63,835 nucleotides of DNA from Blautia sp. (GCA_023664455.1 JAMPFM010000009.1:1-63835), one strand, 5' to 3'; positions 36,369-45,827 are shown, counted from the stretch's first letter. The notes: generated by a model not told the origin, from the sequence alone. Made by a program: numbers and translations.

Positions 36369-37493
36369 TTATTTCTCTTTCTTTTTCTTGATTTCCTCGA
36401 AGAAAGAAGTAGGATTGACATCTGCATAGCACTGAGAACACATACCTTCGATTACTGCACCGTTGTTAATCTGTACGGATTTGGACTTGATATTACCCAT
36501 AACAATCGCGGAAGTATCCAATACCACCGGTCCATGTACGTCGATATCACCCTTTACCGCTCCGGCAATGACTGCGCTGTTGGCTGAAATATTGCCGATT
36601 ACGACGGAACTCTGTCCAATCTTCACACTGCCCTGGCTGCTGATTTCACCATTGATTCTTGCGCCTTCCGCAAAAATTTCCGCTGCTTTGGAATTACCCT
36701 GAATAGCGCCTGTAATGTTTAATTTTCCAAGAACTTCAATATTTCCCGTGACGGTACCGATTAATTCCAAAGACCCCGCAGAAACAATATCACCTGTTAT
36801 AGACATTCCTTCTGTTACGACTGCTGTTTCATCTGACATTACTGTTGGTTGATTATCCATTTTCTTTTCTTCTCCTTTTCTTTCCTGCGGCGCCTCGGTC
36901 TCTTCTGCAACCGGCTCCTCTTTTATTTCTTCCGGCATTACTTCTTCCGGCAGTTTTTCATTTTCTTCCACCATTTCTTCATACACTCCTTCTGCTTCCG
37001 GCTCCTTGGGTAAAACAACCTCTTCTTCCGGTTCTGGTTTCCATTCTTCTACAATACTTTCCGCTATGGTTTCTTCCTGCGGCATGGCTGCTTCTGTTTC
37101 AAACGCAAATGCCGTGGCAGCCGCTTCTTCTGTAAGGGGTTGCTCCATAACCGGCGCTTCCAGCGCTGCTTCCGTCATCATGGCTTCCAAAGATGCCTGA
37201 TCCGGCTCTGCCTGCGGCTCCTGCACCTGCAGCTCTTCCTCAAGCGCTTCCATCAGCGGTAAATCCATTGCTTCCGGTTCCGTATCAAACAGACCGTTTT
37301 CTGCGCTGATTGCCTCTACCATATCCAGCATATCACTCAATTCTTCCGAGGTAACCGGAGCGCCCTGCGGCTGTGCGGCGTCTTTTTTCTCTGACGTTCC
37401 TTCACCGGCAAGCGCCGCCTCAAGCTCCTCTTCCGTCATCAGTTCATTTACAGCCTGGGATAAATCATCTTTTAAATCTGAGAAAAAACCCAT
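36369..37493 (-). CDS. Bactofilin-domain protein with long acidic N-terminal region
   Basis: 374 residues from ATG 37493 (MGFFSDLKDDLSQAV), with GGAGG 8 nt upstream. Residues 1-210 are very rich in Glu, Ala and Pro and look disordered. The remaining part, from about 225, is a bactofilin (DUF583) beta-helix: TEGMSITGDIVSAGSLELIGTVTG and repeats of GxIxxxGxVxIGxxxxVxG type. Bactofilins polymerise into cytoskeletal filaments. A CSQCYADVNP pair of cysteines occurs near the end. The acidic region is far longer than in the usual 120-180-residue bactofilins. Confidence 0.85.
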   Translation of the reverse strand: MGFFSDLKDDLSQAVNELMTEEELEAALAGEGTSEKKDAAQPQGAPVTSEELSDMLDMVEAISAENGLFDTEPEAMDLPLMEALEEELQVQEPQAEPDQASLEAMMTEAALEAPVMEQPLTEEAAATAFAFETEAAMPQEETIAESIVEEWKPEPEEEVVLPKEPEAEGVYEEMVEENEKLPEEVMPEEIKEEPVAEETEAPQERKGEEKKMDNQPTVMSDETAVVTEGMSITGDIVSAGSLELIGTVTGNIEVLGKLNITGAIQGNSKAAEIFAEGARINGEISSQGSVKIGQSSVVIGNISANSAVIAGAVKGDIDVHGPVVLDTSAIVMGNIKSKSVQINNGAVIEGMCSQCYADVNPTSFFEEIKKKKEK

Positions 37494-37511
37494 TCTATAA
37501 TCCTCCATTTC

Positions 37512-38516
37512 TTATTCATTACTGATATGTTGTATCGGTTCCGATTCGTCTGTAATCGGAACGATTACGGTATTTTCCATTGCCTGAATCCGTTCAATCA
37601 GAATCGGCAAAGCTTGTACCGTAGTATTTTTATTTGACGCATCATGCATCAAAATAATACTTTCCTCATCTTTCGATAATTGTGCCAGGCAGTTGTGTAC
37701 GATGGCGTCCGTACTGATATAACTGTTAGAAGCATCCCCGGATGAAACATTCCAGTCAAAATAAGTAATATCCTGCTCGTCCAGATAGGCAATCAAATCA
37801 TGCATATCCACCTTACTGACCTCATTGCTGCTTCCTCCCGGAAATCTGCAGAACCTGCACCACACGCCCGTGGTATCATAAAGAAATTCCTGCAGCTTCG
37901 TTAAATCCTGCGCATAACTTTCCACCGACTGATAGATTTCGCCATACTTGTGACTATAGGAATGCATTCCCAACGTATGACCTTCCTCCACGATGCGATT
38001 ATATAACGCCTGATATTCTTCCTCTTCTTTCCCAACGACGAAAAACGTCGCCTTCACATCATATTCTGCAAGGATATCCAGTATCCTGCCTGTATTACTG
38101 CTTGGTCCGTCATCAAAAGTCAGATAGACCTTACGAATAGCTTCCGCTTCCTGCACCGGATCTAAGCTGTCATCCCCTGCTGCCCTATCTGTCTGTCCCC
38201 GTTTAGAAACAGTCACAGGCTCCGCCGTATAAAGCGGTGAATCCGTTTCCGGCTCCGGGCTGCTTTCTTCTATTTCCTCTATCATATCCATATCCGGTAT
38301 ATCCGAAACTTCCGCAGCGGAAACAATCTCGGCTTCTTTGGTCTGCGCCTTCCACGCGATCAGCTTCTCTCTCACTGTCTGAAAATGCGCTCCCACGAAA
38401 CGAAAAACCGTTACGGAAACCAATATAATCATAACGAGAAGGACAATGCCCCGCATTCTTGGAAAACGTCCGCCCATTTTGCCTGTCTTTCCCGCTCCTG
38501 TGTCTGTTCCGACCAT
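37512..38516 (-). CDS. Polysaccharide deacetylase family protein, membrane-anchored
   Basis: 334 residues from ATG 38516 (AGGAG 9 nt upstream); ATG 38522 is the alternative. An N-terminal membrane anchor (GIVLLVMIILVSVTVFRFVG) is followed by a linker and a NodB domain with YLTFDDGPS, HSYSH, RFPGGSS, DWNVSSGD and ILMHD, so the metal site is complete. The likely role is deacetylation of peptidoglycan amino sugars outside the cell. It lies 18 bp upstream of the bactofilin gene. Confidence 0.92.
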   Translation of the reverse strand: MVGTDTGAGKTGKMGGRFPRMRGIVLLVMIILVSVTVFRFVGAHFQTVREKLIAWKAQTKEAEIVSAAEVSDIPDMDMIEEIEESSPEPETDSPLYTAEPVTVSKRGQTDRAAGDDSLDPVQEAEAIRKVYLTFDDGPSSNTGRILDILAEYDVKATFFVVGKEEEEYQALYNRIVEEGHTLGMHSYSHKYGEIYQSVESYAQDLTKLQEFLYDTTGVWCRFCRFPGGSSNEVSKVDMHDLIAYLDEQDITYFDWNVSSGDASNSYISTDAIVHNCLAQLSKDEESIILMHDASNKNTTVQALPILIERIQAMENTVIVPITDESEPIQHISNE

Positions 38517-38643
38517 TTCCATCGGCTCCTAAGCTTTCCATATTCTTATATATAATAACACATATTATAAGTTACGCAAAGGAATTTTATGAAAAAGATT
38601 AGGAAATTTTTTTGAGGAGCAGATAAAAATTTGACAAATAAAG

Positions 38644-38672
38644 GGAGACTCCTATCCAAAATAGGAATCTCC
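38644..38672 (-). terminator. Terminator after rubrerythrin
   Basis: Minus strand GGAGATTCCTAT / ATAGGAGTCTCC with a 5-nt loop and one G-U pair, then CTTTATTTG. It lies 28 bp beyond the rubrerythrin stop codon. Confidence 0.75.
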
Positions 38673-38699
38673 TTTCGCCGCAATGCTCTTTTAACAAGT

Positions 38700-39302
38700 C
38701 TACATACAACAGTTCCCCGTATAGGGCGCCAGTTCCAGCCGGACAAAATAACCCCTGTCATTGTGACAGACCGGACAGACCGGCGGCACCTGCGTACCAC
38801 GGTAAATATGTCCGCACTCCATGCACATCCACGCCGTTTCCACATCGGATACGAAGAGCTTCCCCTGCTCCAACCACTCGGCAAACTGGCCGAAACGGTT
38901 TCCGTGAATCTTTTCAATTTCCGCAATCTGTCTAAAAGAATCCGCTATGTGGGAAAAGCCTTCCTCTTCCGCCTTCTGGGCAAAATTCTGATATACGTCG
39001 TCGTGTTCTTCGTATTCATTGTGCTGCGCCATACGCAGAAGGGAAGCTGCATCATTGGATATATCCACCGGATATGCGCCGTCTATGGCGATATTTTCCC
39101 CTGTCATCTCACTTAAATAGCGGTAAAAAACCTCCGCATGTTCTTTTTCCTGTTCGGCGGTAAAACGAAATACCGCTTCAATAACATACAATTTTTCCTC
39201 TCTTGCCTGTCCCGCGGCAATGGTATAACGGTTTCTCGCCTGGCTTTCCCCCGCGAAGGCACGCATCAGATTCTCTTTGGTCACGCTGTTTTTCAATTCC
39301 AT
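38700..39302 (-). CDS. Rubrerythrin
   Basis: 200 residues. The N-terminal ferritin-like di-iron domain shows GESQARNRY, EQEKEHAEVF, and later EEEGFSHIADSFRQIAEIEKIHGNRF. The C-terminal rubredoxin-like domain has CMECGHIY and CPVC. It reduces hydrogen peroxide in anaerobes using electrons from a rubredoxin or NADH system. A tail ending NCCM is unusual but short. The gene appears monocistronic with its own terminator. Confidence 0.96.
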   Translation of the reverse strand: MELKNSVTKENLMRAFAGESQARNRYTIAAGQAREEKLYVIEAVFRFTAEQEKEHAEVFYRYLSEMTGENIAIDGAYPVDISNDAASLLRMAQHNEYEEHDDVYQNFAQKAEEEGFSHIADSFRQIAEIEKIHGNRFGQFAEWLEQGKLFVSDVETAWMCMECGHIYRGTQVPPVCPVCHNDRGYFVRLELAPYTGNCCM

Positions 39303-39392
39303 CTTTGACTGTTTCCTTTCCGGATATGCCCGTTTCCCATATCCTGCTTTTTCTTTAGCATCTCCGAAAAGAAACTTTTTAAACGCCTTTTT

Positions 39393-41012
39393 TTAAAATC
39401 CCCGCAGCAGACCTTCGATTCCTTCCTCTTTAAATACCTGTTTATAATAAACTAACTCCCGTTTAATCAAATCATCTATGACCTGCATTCCCAGCAGTTC
39501 GACGGGCGCTTTATCATCCGTCAGCAGATATTCCCCCTTTTCATAAGGAAGAATGCCTTCCGCAGTCTTTGCAAGCATCTTCTGTAACTGCTCATCCATA
39601 ACTTTACTTCTGCCGGCTTCAAATTCCGCCAGCATATCCTCATTCTGCGTGGCAAAAAGCTCCCGGTTAGTGGAACCTGACACGTCCACGGTATATACAT
39701 TCTCAAAAACAGCGGCAATCGTATCCGACAGATATTCGTTGATATTTCCTTCCCTATCGGAATGCATATTCATATTGACGACCATAACGCCGTTTTCTTT
39801 CAGATGCTCTTTGACCAAAGTAAAAAATTCCACGGACGACATCTGAAACGGAATCGTAATATCCTGATAGGCATCCACCATAATCACGTCGTAGAGCCTT
39901 TTATCCGCTGCCAAGAAACTGCGCCCGTCATAAGTCGTCACCGGCATCGAAGAAGGCAGATCAAAATACGTTCCTGATAAATCCGTTATCTTCTGATCGA
40001 TTTCCACGCCTTCCACAAAAGCTCCCTCGTAATACCGCTGACACTGTCTGGCGTAAGTCCCGGTTCCCATCCCCAGAATCAAAATATCCCCGTCAGAGGC
40101 TCCCGCCATCAGCGGCGCGGCCATTGCATAGTCATAGTACATTCCCGTGGCGCCACCCTCTTTTTTCATGATGGACTGTACGCCAAACAACACATTCGTC
40201 GATAAAATAACGCTGTCCGGCGTTTCTTTTACCTGGAGATAATTATAGATGGACTCGCCTTCGTATAATAAATCCTTTTCCCAGAATGCAAAACTGTTGG
40301 AAGCCCCGGATATACAGCATATGATATATAATATAACACCTGCTATTAATTGTCCCTTTTTCCTTTTCGTACTGATAAAATAGATGGCGGAAAGCGCCAG
40401 CAGTATCCCTGCAAAAATCAAAAATGTGACGGACGTGCCCACTGTCGGAATCGTCACAAAGGTGGGCAGGAAAGTACCGATAATGCTCCCAATCGTATTA
40501 AACGCGCCAAGCGATCCTACCGTTTTCCCGCTCTCATCCAGGCTATCCACCGTATACTTTACCAAAGACGGCGTTACCGTCCCCAGCAAAAACAGCGGAA
40601 ATACAAAAATAACCATACACGCCAGAAAAGCCGCGCAGACTAAAAACTGATTGCTAATCGTAAAAACCAGCGCCGCCGAAATCCCGATAATAATGTATTT
40701 TCCCACGACCGGAATCGCCGCAATCCAGATTGACGCGATGATAATCCGGATATAAAGCCTGTCCGGATTCGGATTTTTATCCGCGCTCCTGCCGCCCCAG
40801 ATATTGCCAAGCGCCATTGCAATCATAATCGTCCCGATGATAATTGTCCATACGATCTGCGAAGAGCTGAAATACGGAGCAAGGAGCCGGCTTGCGCCAA
40901 GCTCCACTGCCATTACCGACATTCCCGCAAAAAATTCCGTAAGATAAAGATAATATTTCTTCCGCAAGATACCCTCTCTTACGGGAACCGTCTCATTTCT
41001 TGAATTTTCCAT
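39393..41012 (-). CDS. Membrane-fused spermidine synthase-like protein
   Basis: 539 residues. About seven membrane helices occupy the N-terminal half (EFFAGMSVMAVELGASRLLAPYF, an MFS/SpeE-fusion signature). The C-terminal half is a Rossmann methyltransferase-type aminopropyltransferase domain (ILGMGTGTYARQ, VEIDQKI, YDVIMVDAYQD). These fused proteins are widespread, but a polyamine activity has rarely been shown, so the substrate is uncertain. It lies 90 bp upstream of rubrerythrin and 30 bp after DUF6033. Confidence 0.88.
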   Translation of the reverse strand: MENSRNETVPVREGILRKKYYLYLTEFFAGMSVMAVELGASRLLAPYFSSSQIVWTIIIGTIMIAMALGNIWGGRSADKNPNPDRLYIRIIIASIWIAAIPVVGKYIIIGISAALVFTISNQFLVCAAFLACMVIFVFPLFLLGTVTPSLVKYTVDSLDESGKTVGSLGAFNTIGSIIGTFLPTFVTIPTVGTSVTFLIFAGILLALSAIYFISTKRKKGQLIAGVILYIICCISGASNSFAFWEKDLLYEGESIYNYLQVKETPDSVILSTNVLFGVQSIMKKEGGATGMYYDYAMAAPLMAGASDGDILILGMGTGTYARQCQRYYEGAFVEGVEIDQKITDLSGTYFDLPSSMPVTTYDGRSFLAADKRLYDVIMVDAYQDITIPFQMSSVEFFTLVKEHLKENGVMVVNMNMHSDREGNINEYLSDTIAAVFENVYTVDVSGSTNRELFATQNEDMLAEFEAGRSKVMDEQLQKMLAKTAEGILPYEKGEYLLTDDKAPVELLGMQVIDDLIKRELVYYKQVFKEEGIEGLLRGF

Positions 41013-41041
41013 GACTGTCCGTCCTTTTATTTGCCAGAATC

Positions 41042-41743
41042 TTAAATGCTAAAATCAAATCTTCCGCCGGTTTCCTGTTTTTCCTCAGATTTTACCTGTT
41101 CCCAATCCAGTGTACGGATTTTCTCAAGCAATTCCTCTACAGAATCCGCGCGCACGCTTGTCTTCTGCGTTCTCTCATGCGCCGTCAGTTCTTCCTGCGC
41201 TTTCTTCTCCCGTTCGCTTCTCTCTTCCTTCTTATTTTCCAGCGTCTTTTCTATCCATTCTTTCTGCTTTTCCCCTGCTTTTTCCAAATCGGCAAAATAG
41301 GATACGCTGCCGTCCTTATCAATGGATACGCCAAGATGCGTCACTTCCTCTTTCTTGTCCCCTAACTGTTCTTTCATATCCTTTAACTGTCCGACCGCAT
41401 CTTCCAAAACGCCGATTTGTTTTTCCCGTACAGTATCGTCGGACGCCATTTCCTCTAATGTTTCCGGATCAATCAGAACGCTGTATTCTTTCGTGCCTCT
41501 TGCCAGATATGCGGACGCTTCTTCATCGCTGGCATAATCGGCAACGATAAAATCCATATTGCCGTAAGTTTTCTGCAGTTTTTCCAACAGTTTCTTTGCT
41601 TTCTGGCTCAACTGTACCGGATTCTCTTTTTTCTCATTTTTCTTGGTCTCATCCGTCTTCTTCGCGTCTTTTGCATTCCGGCTCTTTACTGCAGTGGATG
41701 CATAATTGTTCTGGTATACGCTATACCCCTCGATTTTACTCAT
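41042..41743 (-). CDS. DUF6033-type protein
   Basis: 233 residues, highly charged and mostly helical. It starts MSKIEGYSVYQNNYAST and contains NPVQLSQKAKKLLEKLQKTYGNMDFIVADY, typical of the uncharacterised DUF6033 family of Lachnospiraceae. The C-terminal part is Glu/Lys-rich and probably a coiled coil. The N-terminal pattern resembles small flagellar-associated proteins, but no function is known. It sits just upstream of the spermidine-synthase-like gene. Confidence 0.65.
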   Translation of the reverse strand: MSKIEGYSVYQNNYASTAVKSRNAKDAKKTDETKKNEKKENPVQLSQKAKKLLEKLQKTYGNMDFIVADYASDEEASAYLARGTKEYSVLIDPETLEEMASDDTVREKQIGVLEDAVGQLKDMKEQLGDKKEEVTHLGVSIDKDGSVSYFADLEKAGEKQKEWIEKTLENKKEERSEREKKAQEELTAHERTQKTSVRADSVEELLEKIRTLDWEQVKSEEKQETGGRFDFSI

Positions 41744-41881
41744 TTGCCCGTCCTCCTTTGACTGTGTGCGAAATCCGTTTCTATAATATGATAATATTAC
41801 ACCCGTTATGAAATTTTGTATTGTTCCATAACGACTCTTATCTGATATATCGGCGGATTGGATGGATTTCTTTATAGAAGA

Positions 41882-41918
41882 AAGACACCATTACTCCTAT
41901 AACAAGTAATGATGTCTT
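41882..41918 (-). terminator. Terminator after tsf
   Basis: Minus strand AAGACATCATTACT / AGTAATGGTGTCTT with a 9-nt loop and one G-U pair, then TCTTCT. It ends the rpsB-tsf operon, 22 bp beyond the tsf stop. Confidence 0.88.
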
Positions 41919-41939
41919 ATCGGTTCATTTCTGTATTTT

Positions 41940-42878
41940 TTAGTTTCCTGCCATCTGTTTCGCTACTTCTTCCGCGAAATTCTCTTCTTTCTTCTCAATG
42001 CCTTCGCCGGTCTCAAAACGGACGAAAGATTTGATGGAAAGGGCTGCATTGTTCTCTTTCGCAACCTGCTCGATGTATTTTGCCACCGACTGTTTGCCGT
42101 CTTCCGCTTTAACGTATACCTGCTCTAAGAGACATACTTCTTTTAACTCTTTGTTCAGACGTCCGTTTACAGCGCCTTCGATAACTTTCTCAGGTTTTCC
42201 TGCCATCTTCGGGTCGTTCTTAATCTGCTCTGCAAGAATCTCTTTTTCATGTGCCTTGTATTCCTCGGATACATCATCCGTAGAAACATATTTCGGATTT
42301 AATGCGGCAACCTGCATTGCAAGATTGGTCAGCGCCTCTTTCACACCGTCGTTTACAACATCGGTAGCTGCTTCCACGATAACGCCGATTCTGCCGCCGC
42401 CATGCACATATGTTACTGCGCAGCCGTCCGCTGCAACGACTTTCTGGAATCTTCTGATGCTCAAATTCTCGCCAATAACCGCGATTTTATCAACAAGTGC
42501 ATCTTTGACGGTCTTAGAAGTATCCAGATGCCAGCTTTCCGCCAGAAAAGCGTCTAAGTCAGCTGCATCAGAATTAACCGCTTGTGTGGCAACTGCTTCT
42601 ACATATGCCTGGAAGTCTTCATTTTTCGCTACGAAATCCGTCTCGGAATTGACTTCTACGACTGCCACCGTCTTGTCGTCTTTTATTGCAACACGGCAAA
42701 GCCCTTCTGCTGCAATTCTGCCAGCTTTCTTTTCTGCTTTTGCCTGTCCGTTCTTTCTCAGATACTCAACCGCTGCTTCCATATCGCCGTCGGTCTCAAC
42801 GAGCGCCTTTTTACAATCCATCATGCCCGCATCGGTCATTTCTCTTAATTCTTTTACCATTGCTGCTGTGATAGCCAT
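41940..42878 (-). CDS. tsf: Translation elongation factor Ts
   Basis: 312 residues from ATG 42878 (MAITAAMVKELREMTDAGMMDCKKAL), with AGGAGG upstream. The UBA-like N-terminus, the TDF.ARN-type motif (SETDFVAKNEDF) and the core dimerisation region are present. It exchanges GDP for GTP on EF-Tu. The longer frame to 42965 overlaps the ribosome binding site and is rejected. Second gene of rpsB-tsf. Confidence 0.99.
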   Translation of the reverse strand: MAITAAMVKELREMTDAGMMDCKKALVETDGDMEAAVEYLRKNGQAKAEKKAGRIAAEGLCRVAIKDDKTVAVVEVNSETDFVAKNEDFQAYVEAVATQAVNSDAADLDAFLAESWHLDTSKTVKDALVDKIAVIGENLSIRRFQKVVAADGCAVTYVHGGGRIGVIVEAATDVVNDGVKEALTNLAMQVAALNPKYVSTDDVSEEYKAHEKEILAEQIKNDPKMAGKPEKVIEGAVNGRLNKELKEVCLLEQVYVKAEDGKQSVAKYIEQVAKENNAALSIKSFVRFETGEGIEKKEENFAEEVAKQMAGN

Positions 42879-42915
42879 CGATATTTTCCTCCTACTATTT
42901 ATCTTTCCTTTTTCC

Positions 42916-43689
42916 TTATGCTTCCGCGTTTTCTGCTTCTTCTGCAGTATCTGCCTCTGCTGCATCTTCCTGTACAGCGTTATCCGCTTCTTCTACATAA
43001 TTTTCTTCGCCCTGGTTAGCCTCAATAACAGCATCCGCCATTTTGGAAACAATCAGTTTCACTGCCCGGATTGCATCGTCATTCCCCGGAATGATATAAT
43101 CCAGCTCTTCCGGATCGCAGTTCGTATCGCCGATACCGATTAACGTAATGCCAAGCGTATGCGCTTCCTGTACGCAGATCCTTTCTTTCTTGGGGTCTAC
43201 TACAAAAATACAGTCGGGGATTCTTGTCATTTCTTTGATTCCGCCCAGGTTCTTCTCTAATTTTTCCCATTCTTTTCTGAGTTTGATAACTTCCTTCTTA
43301 GGAAGCACTTCAAACGTGCCGTCTTCCGACATGGTTTCGATTGCTTTCAGTCTTTCGATTCTGGACTGGATTGTCTTGAAGTTGGTCAGCATTCCGCCCA
43401 GCCATCTTTCATTTACATAATACATTCCGCAGCGTTCCGCTTCTGTCTTAACAGCGTCCTGCGCCTGTTTCTTCGTGCCGACGAAAAGAATGGTGCCGCC
43501 CTGGGAAGCCACATCGAATACGGCCCTGTATGCTTCGTCTACTTTACCTACGGATTTCTGTAAGTCAATGATGTGGATACCATTTCTCTCTGTGAAGATA
43601 TACGGAGCCATTTTGGGATTCCATCTTCTTGTCTGGTGTCCAAAGTGAACACCTGCTTCTAATAACTGCTTCATTGAAATAACGCTCAT
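42916..43689 (-). CDS. rpsB: 30S ribosomal protein S2
   Basis: 257 residues from ATG 43689 ([27 protein letters not shown]), GGAGG 8 nt upstream. Signature segments [26 protein letters not shown] and [12 protein letters not shown] are all present. The C-terminal tail after about residue 225 is an acidic Ala/Glu-rich extension ([19 protein letters not shown]), common in Clostridia. First gene of rpsB-tsf. Confidence 0.99.
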   Translation of the reverse strand: MSVISMKQLLEAGVHFGHQTRRWNPKMAPYIFTERNGIHIIDLQKSVGKVDEAYRAVFDVASQGGTILFVGTKKQAQDAVKTEAERCGMYYVNERWLGGMLTNFKTIQSRIERLKAIETMSEDGTFEVLPKKEVIKLRKEWEKLEKNLGGIKEMTRIPDCIFVVDPKKERICVQEAHTLGITLIGIGDTNCDPEELDYIIPGNDDAIRAVKLIVSKMADAVIEANQGEENYVEEADNAVQEDAAEADTAEEAENAEA

Positions 43690-43827
43690 GTTTCTTTCCT
43701 CCATTTAGTTGTTTTCTTCCATATGCCTTAACAAAGCTGTCTGCCCGCTAACCTCTTACTTAGAAGCACCAACGGAGCATGGGCATATGTGTTTTTTATG
43801 GTGCATGGTATGATTATCCAGACACGC
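43690..43827 (-). promoter_or_regulatory. Structured leader of rpsB (candidate autoregulatory RNA)
   Basis: The transcript leader of about 138 nt contains an outer pairing CATATGCC / GGCATATG (about 43778-43785 with 43722-43729) that encloses a region with GCTTCTAAGTAAGAGG and GGGCAGACAGC. Ribosomal-protein operons are often controlled by leader RNAs that bind the encoded protein; that this one does is inference. Confidence 0.45.
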
Positions 43828-43833
43828 TTAGAT

Positions 43834-43862
43834 ACTATACCATAAAACCCCTCATTATGCAA
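43834..43862 (-). promoter_or_regulatory. rpsB-tsf promoter (extended -10)
   Basis: Minus strand TTGCAT (43862-43857), a 17-bp spacer, TATAGT (43839-43834) preceded by TGG, giving an extended -10. It lies within the last bases before the end of the upstream MltG-like gene. Confidence 0.85.
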
Positions 43863-43867
43863 GCCTT

Positions 43868-44659
43868 TTATTCGGCTCCCGTAATAATCCGCGCCATCTG
43901 TTCCTCGCTGGCGTTGGCGGGAATTGTATAGGTTCCCGTCCGGATTTTCTTGTCATAGCCGTTTTCACATAAGAATGTATCAAAATCCGCCGCTGAAGCG
44001 ATTGCGCCCGCATCTTCCAGTTTTTTGCTGGCGGCATAGGAACCATCGCCGCTTCCGATGACGATGACGACCGACTTCGACGTCTTATGGGTATCTGTCT
44101 CTTCCAAATCTTCATTTTCCAAATCATCCGGCTTCTTTGAGCCGCCTGTTTTTCCTGCAGCATTTTCTTCTTCCGGGTCATCTGCCCCTCCTAAAGCTTC
44201 CGAATCAGGATTTTCCCTATCCGTATCAGGCGTTCGCGCTTCATCACTGCCCGCATTATCCTGTCCTGGATTTTCATCTGCCGGGCGATTTCCTGCCGTA
44301 TCATTTCCAGCAGAGTTATCCGCTGCATCGTTTCCTGACCCATTCCCATCCAAGGCATTTTCGTCAGAAACAGCCGCCGTCTGCCCATCGTCTGCCGCAT
44401 TCGCTCCAGACCCGTCCGCTCCCATGAATCCGGCATTTTTATCCGTATCGGGGCTTTGTTCCCCGGATAAGTCGTCTGCTGCATCATCCTTACCGGCATT
44501 GTCCGTTAAAACCGTATTCTCTGTCATTCCGAGCTGCTTAGCCCTAGCGATAATTTCCGCATCCGTCATCTTTCGTCCTCTTGAAGATGCGACGCCCATG
44601 ATAATCGCCGTCACCACGACGCCAAGCCCAAGTCCCCGTAAATAATATTTCAATTCCAT
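43868..44659 (-). CDS. MltG/YceG-like membrane protein without catalytic domain
   Basis: 263 residues from ATG 44659 (MELKYYLRGLGLGVVVTAIIMG, a membrane anchor). A low-complexity Asp/Asn/Gly/Ala-rich linker covers about residues 50-185. The last 65 residues (VVIVIGSGDGSYAASKKLEDAG, GTYTIPANASEEQMARIITG) resemble the LysM-like N-terminal module of the lytic transglycosylase MltG, but the protein stops there, so it cannot be a transglycosylase itself. A TTG at 44686 would extend it; ATG 44659 is better because the extension overlaps the preceding gene. It may bind peptidoglycan. Confidence 0.7.
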   Translation of the reverse strand: MELKYYLRGLGLGVVVTAIIMGVASSRGRKMTDAEIIARAKQLGMTENTVLTDNAGKDDAADDLSGEQSPDTDKNAGFMGADGSGANAADDGQTAAVSDENALDGNGSGNDAADNSAGNDTAGNRPADENPGQDNAGSDEARTPDTDRENPDSEALGGADDPEEENAAGKTGGSKKPDDLENEDLEETDTHKTSKSVVIVIGSGDGSYAASKKLEDAGAIASAADFDTFLCENGYDKKIRTGTYTIPANASEEQMARIITGAE

Positions 44660-44672
44660 AAGCCACCTGCCA

Positions 44673-45755
44673 TTATAATCCTTCAAACAAATCGATGACC
44701 AGTTTCACTTCCCCGATTCCAAGTCCTAATTCCCTGGCTATCGCCATATTGGATTTGCCCGCCTTATGCAATTCCAAAATCCTTTCGTTACTGTTTCTTG
44801 TATTTTCTTTCCCACTGACAAACCGTAAATCCACAGATTTGATTTCCTCTGCCCTATCCCGGAAAGTCTCATAATCAGGCTTCTCTTCCCGGTACTCTTC
44901 CACAGCCCTTTCCATCTTCACGCTGCCCTTCTCTGCCGGGGCAAAATCAAAAAGCTCCTGTACCGGTAACTCCGGCTGTTCTGACGCCACATAATCCCCC
45001 TCGGCTCCATGAACAATCTCTACCCTCTGCGGAATAAAAGGAACGAAGGTTTGCGCTGCCGGGGTTTCCGCTGCTGTCGGGGGTTCTACCGCCGGGATCC
45101 CCTCTACAGCCGGACTTTCCGCCATTAAAGCTTCCATTGCAGGTTCCGGCATGTCCGCCTCCTGCTGCCCCATGTTTCTCACAGGCTCCTGTATTTCCGG
45201 CATCCGGGAGGCATAAGCCGGTGCGATATCCGGCATTTCGACCGCCGCTGCCGCCCTGCGTTTCACAGCTTCCTGTATTTCCACAAGGGCTTCCTGCGTC
45301 TCTTTCACCGCGTCCTGGATTTCTCCTGCTGTAATTTCTGCATCCCTGACGGTCTGCTTAATCTCTTCCGCCAGCTTCATGGATTCGGAAACGGCATTTT
45401 TTAGATTTTCATCTTTATCGTTAAGCATATCATATAAAAAGAGAACCTCTTTATGATTCTTATTGATTTCTTCTATCACCGTATCAGAATATTCATTGAT
45501 TGCCATGATTTTCTCATTGGTCAGCCGTTCCATAGAACGTTCTGCTTTTTCCATAGCATAAGTGATTGTCTCATCCACAATATCCGCAATATGTTCTTTT
45601 ACGCCCTCGGTTTCCCTATCAATCAGTTTGCGCACCTCATCCTCGCTGATTAACTGGAGCTCCTCATCCATATTCCTCTTCCGGGTAGGCAGAATATATC
45701 CTAATGCAAAAACGATAACACCTGCTATTATTAAAATAATCTCAGTTGTGCCCAT
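44673..45755 (-). CDS. DUF6115-family membrane protein with helix-turn-helix tail
   Basis: 360 residues. It begins with a single membrane helix (TEIILIIAGVIVFALGYILP) followed by a long coiled-coil region (about 40-170), a Pro/Ala/Glu-rich linker and a C-terminal segment (NERILELHKAGKSNMAIARELGLGIGEVKLVIDLF) with a resolvase-type helix-turn-helix look. This matches DUF6115 proteins that follow flagellar operons in Clostridia; function is unknown. Its ATG follows the AAAGGCATGGTTATTAA context discussed in the findings. Confidence 0.75.
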   Translation of the reverse strand: MGTTEIILIIAGVIVFALGYILPTRKRNMDEELQLISEDEVRKLIDRETEGVKEHIADIVDETITYAMEKAERSMERLTNEKIMAINEYSDTVIEEINKNHKEVLFLYDMLNDKDENLKNAVSESMKLAEEIKQTVRDAEITAGEIQDAVKETQEALVEIQEAVKRRAAAAVEMPDIAPAYASRMPEIQEPVRNMGQQEADMPEPAMEALMAESPAVEGIPAVEPPTAAETPAAQTFVPFIPQRVEIVHGAEGDYVASEQPELPVQELFDFAPAEKGSVKMERAVEEYREEKPDYETFRDRAEEIKSVDLRFVSGKENTRNSNERILELHKAGKSNMAIARELGLGIGEVKLVIDLFEGL

Positions 45756-45827
45756 TTAATAACCATGCCTTTCTCTCAGCCTGCGACATTTATCTGTTGC
45801 CTTTTATATAACTTAAACAATGTACAT

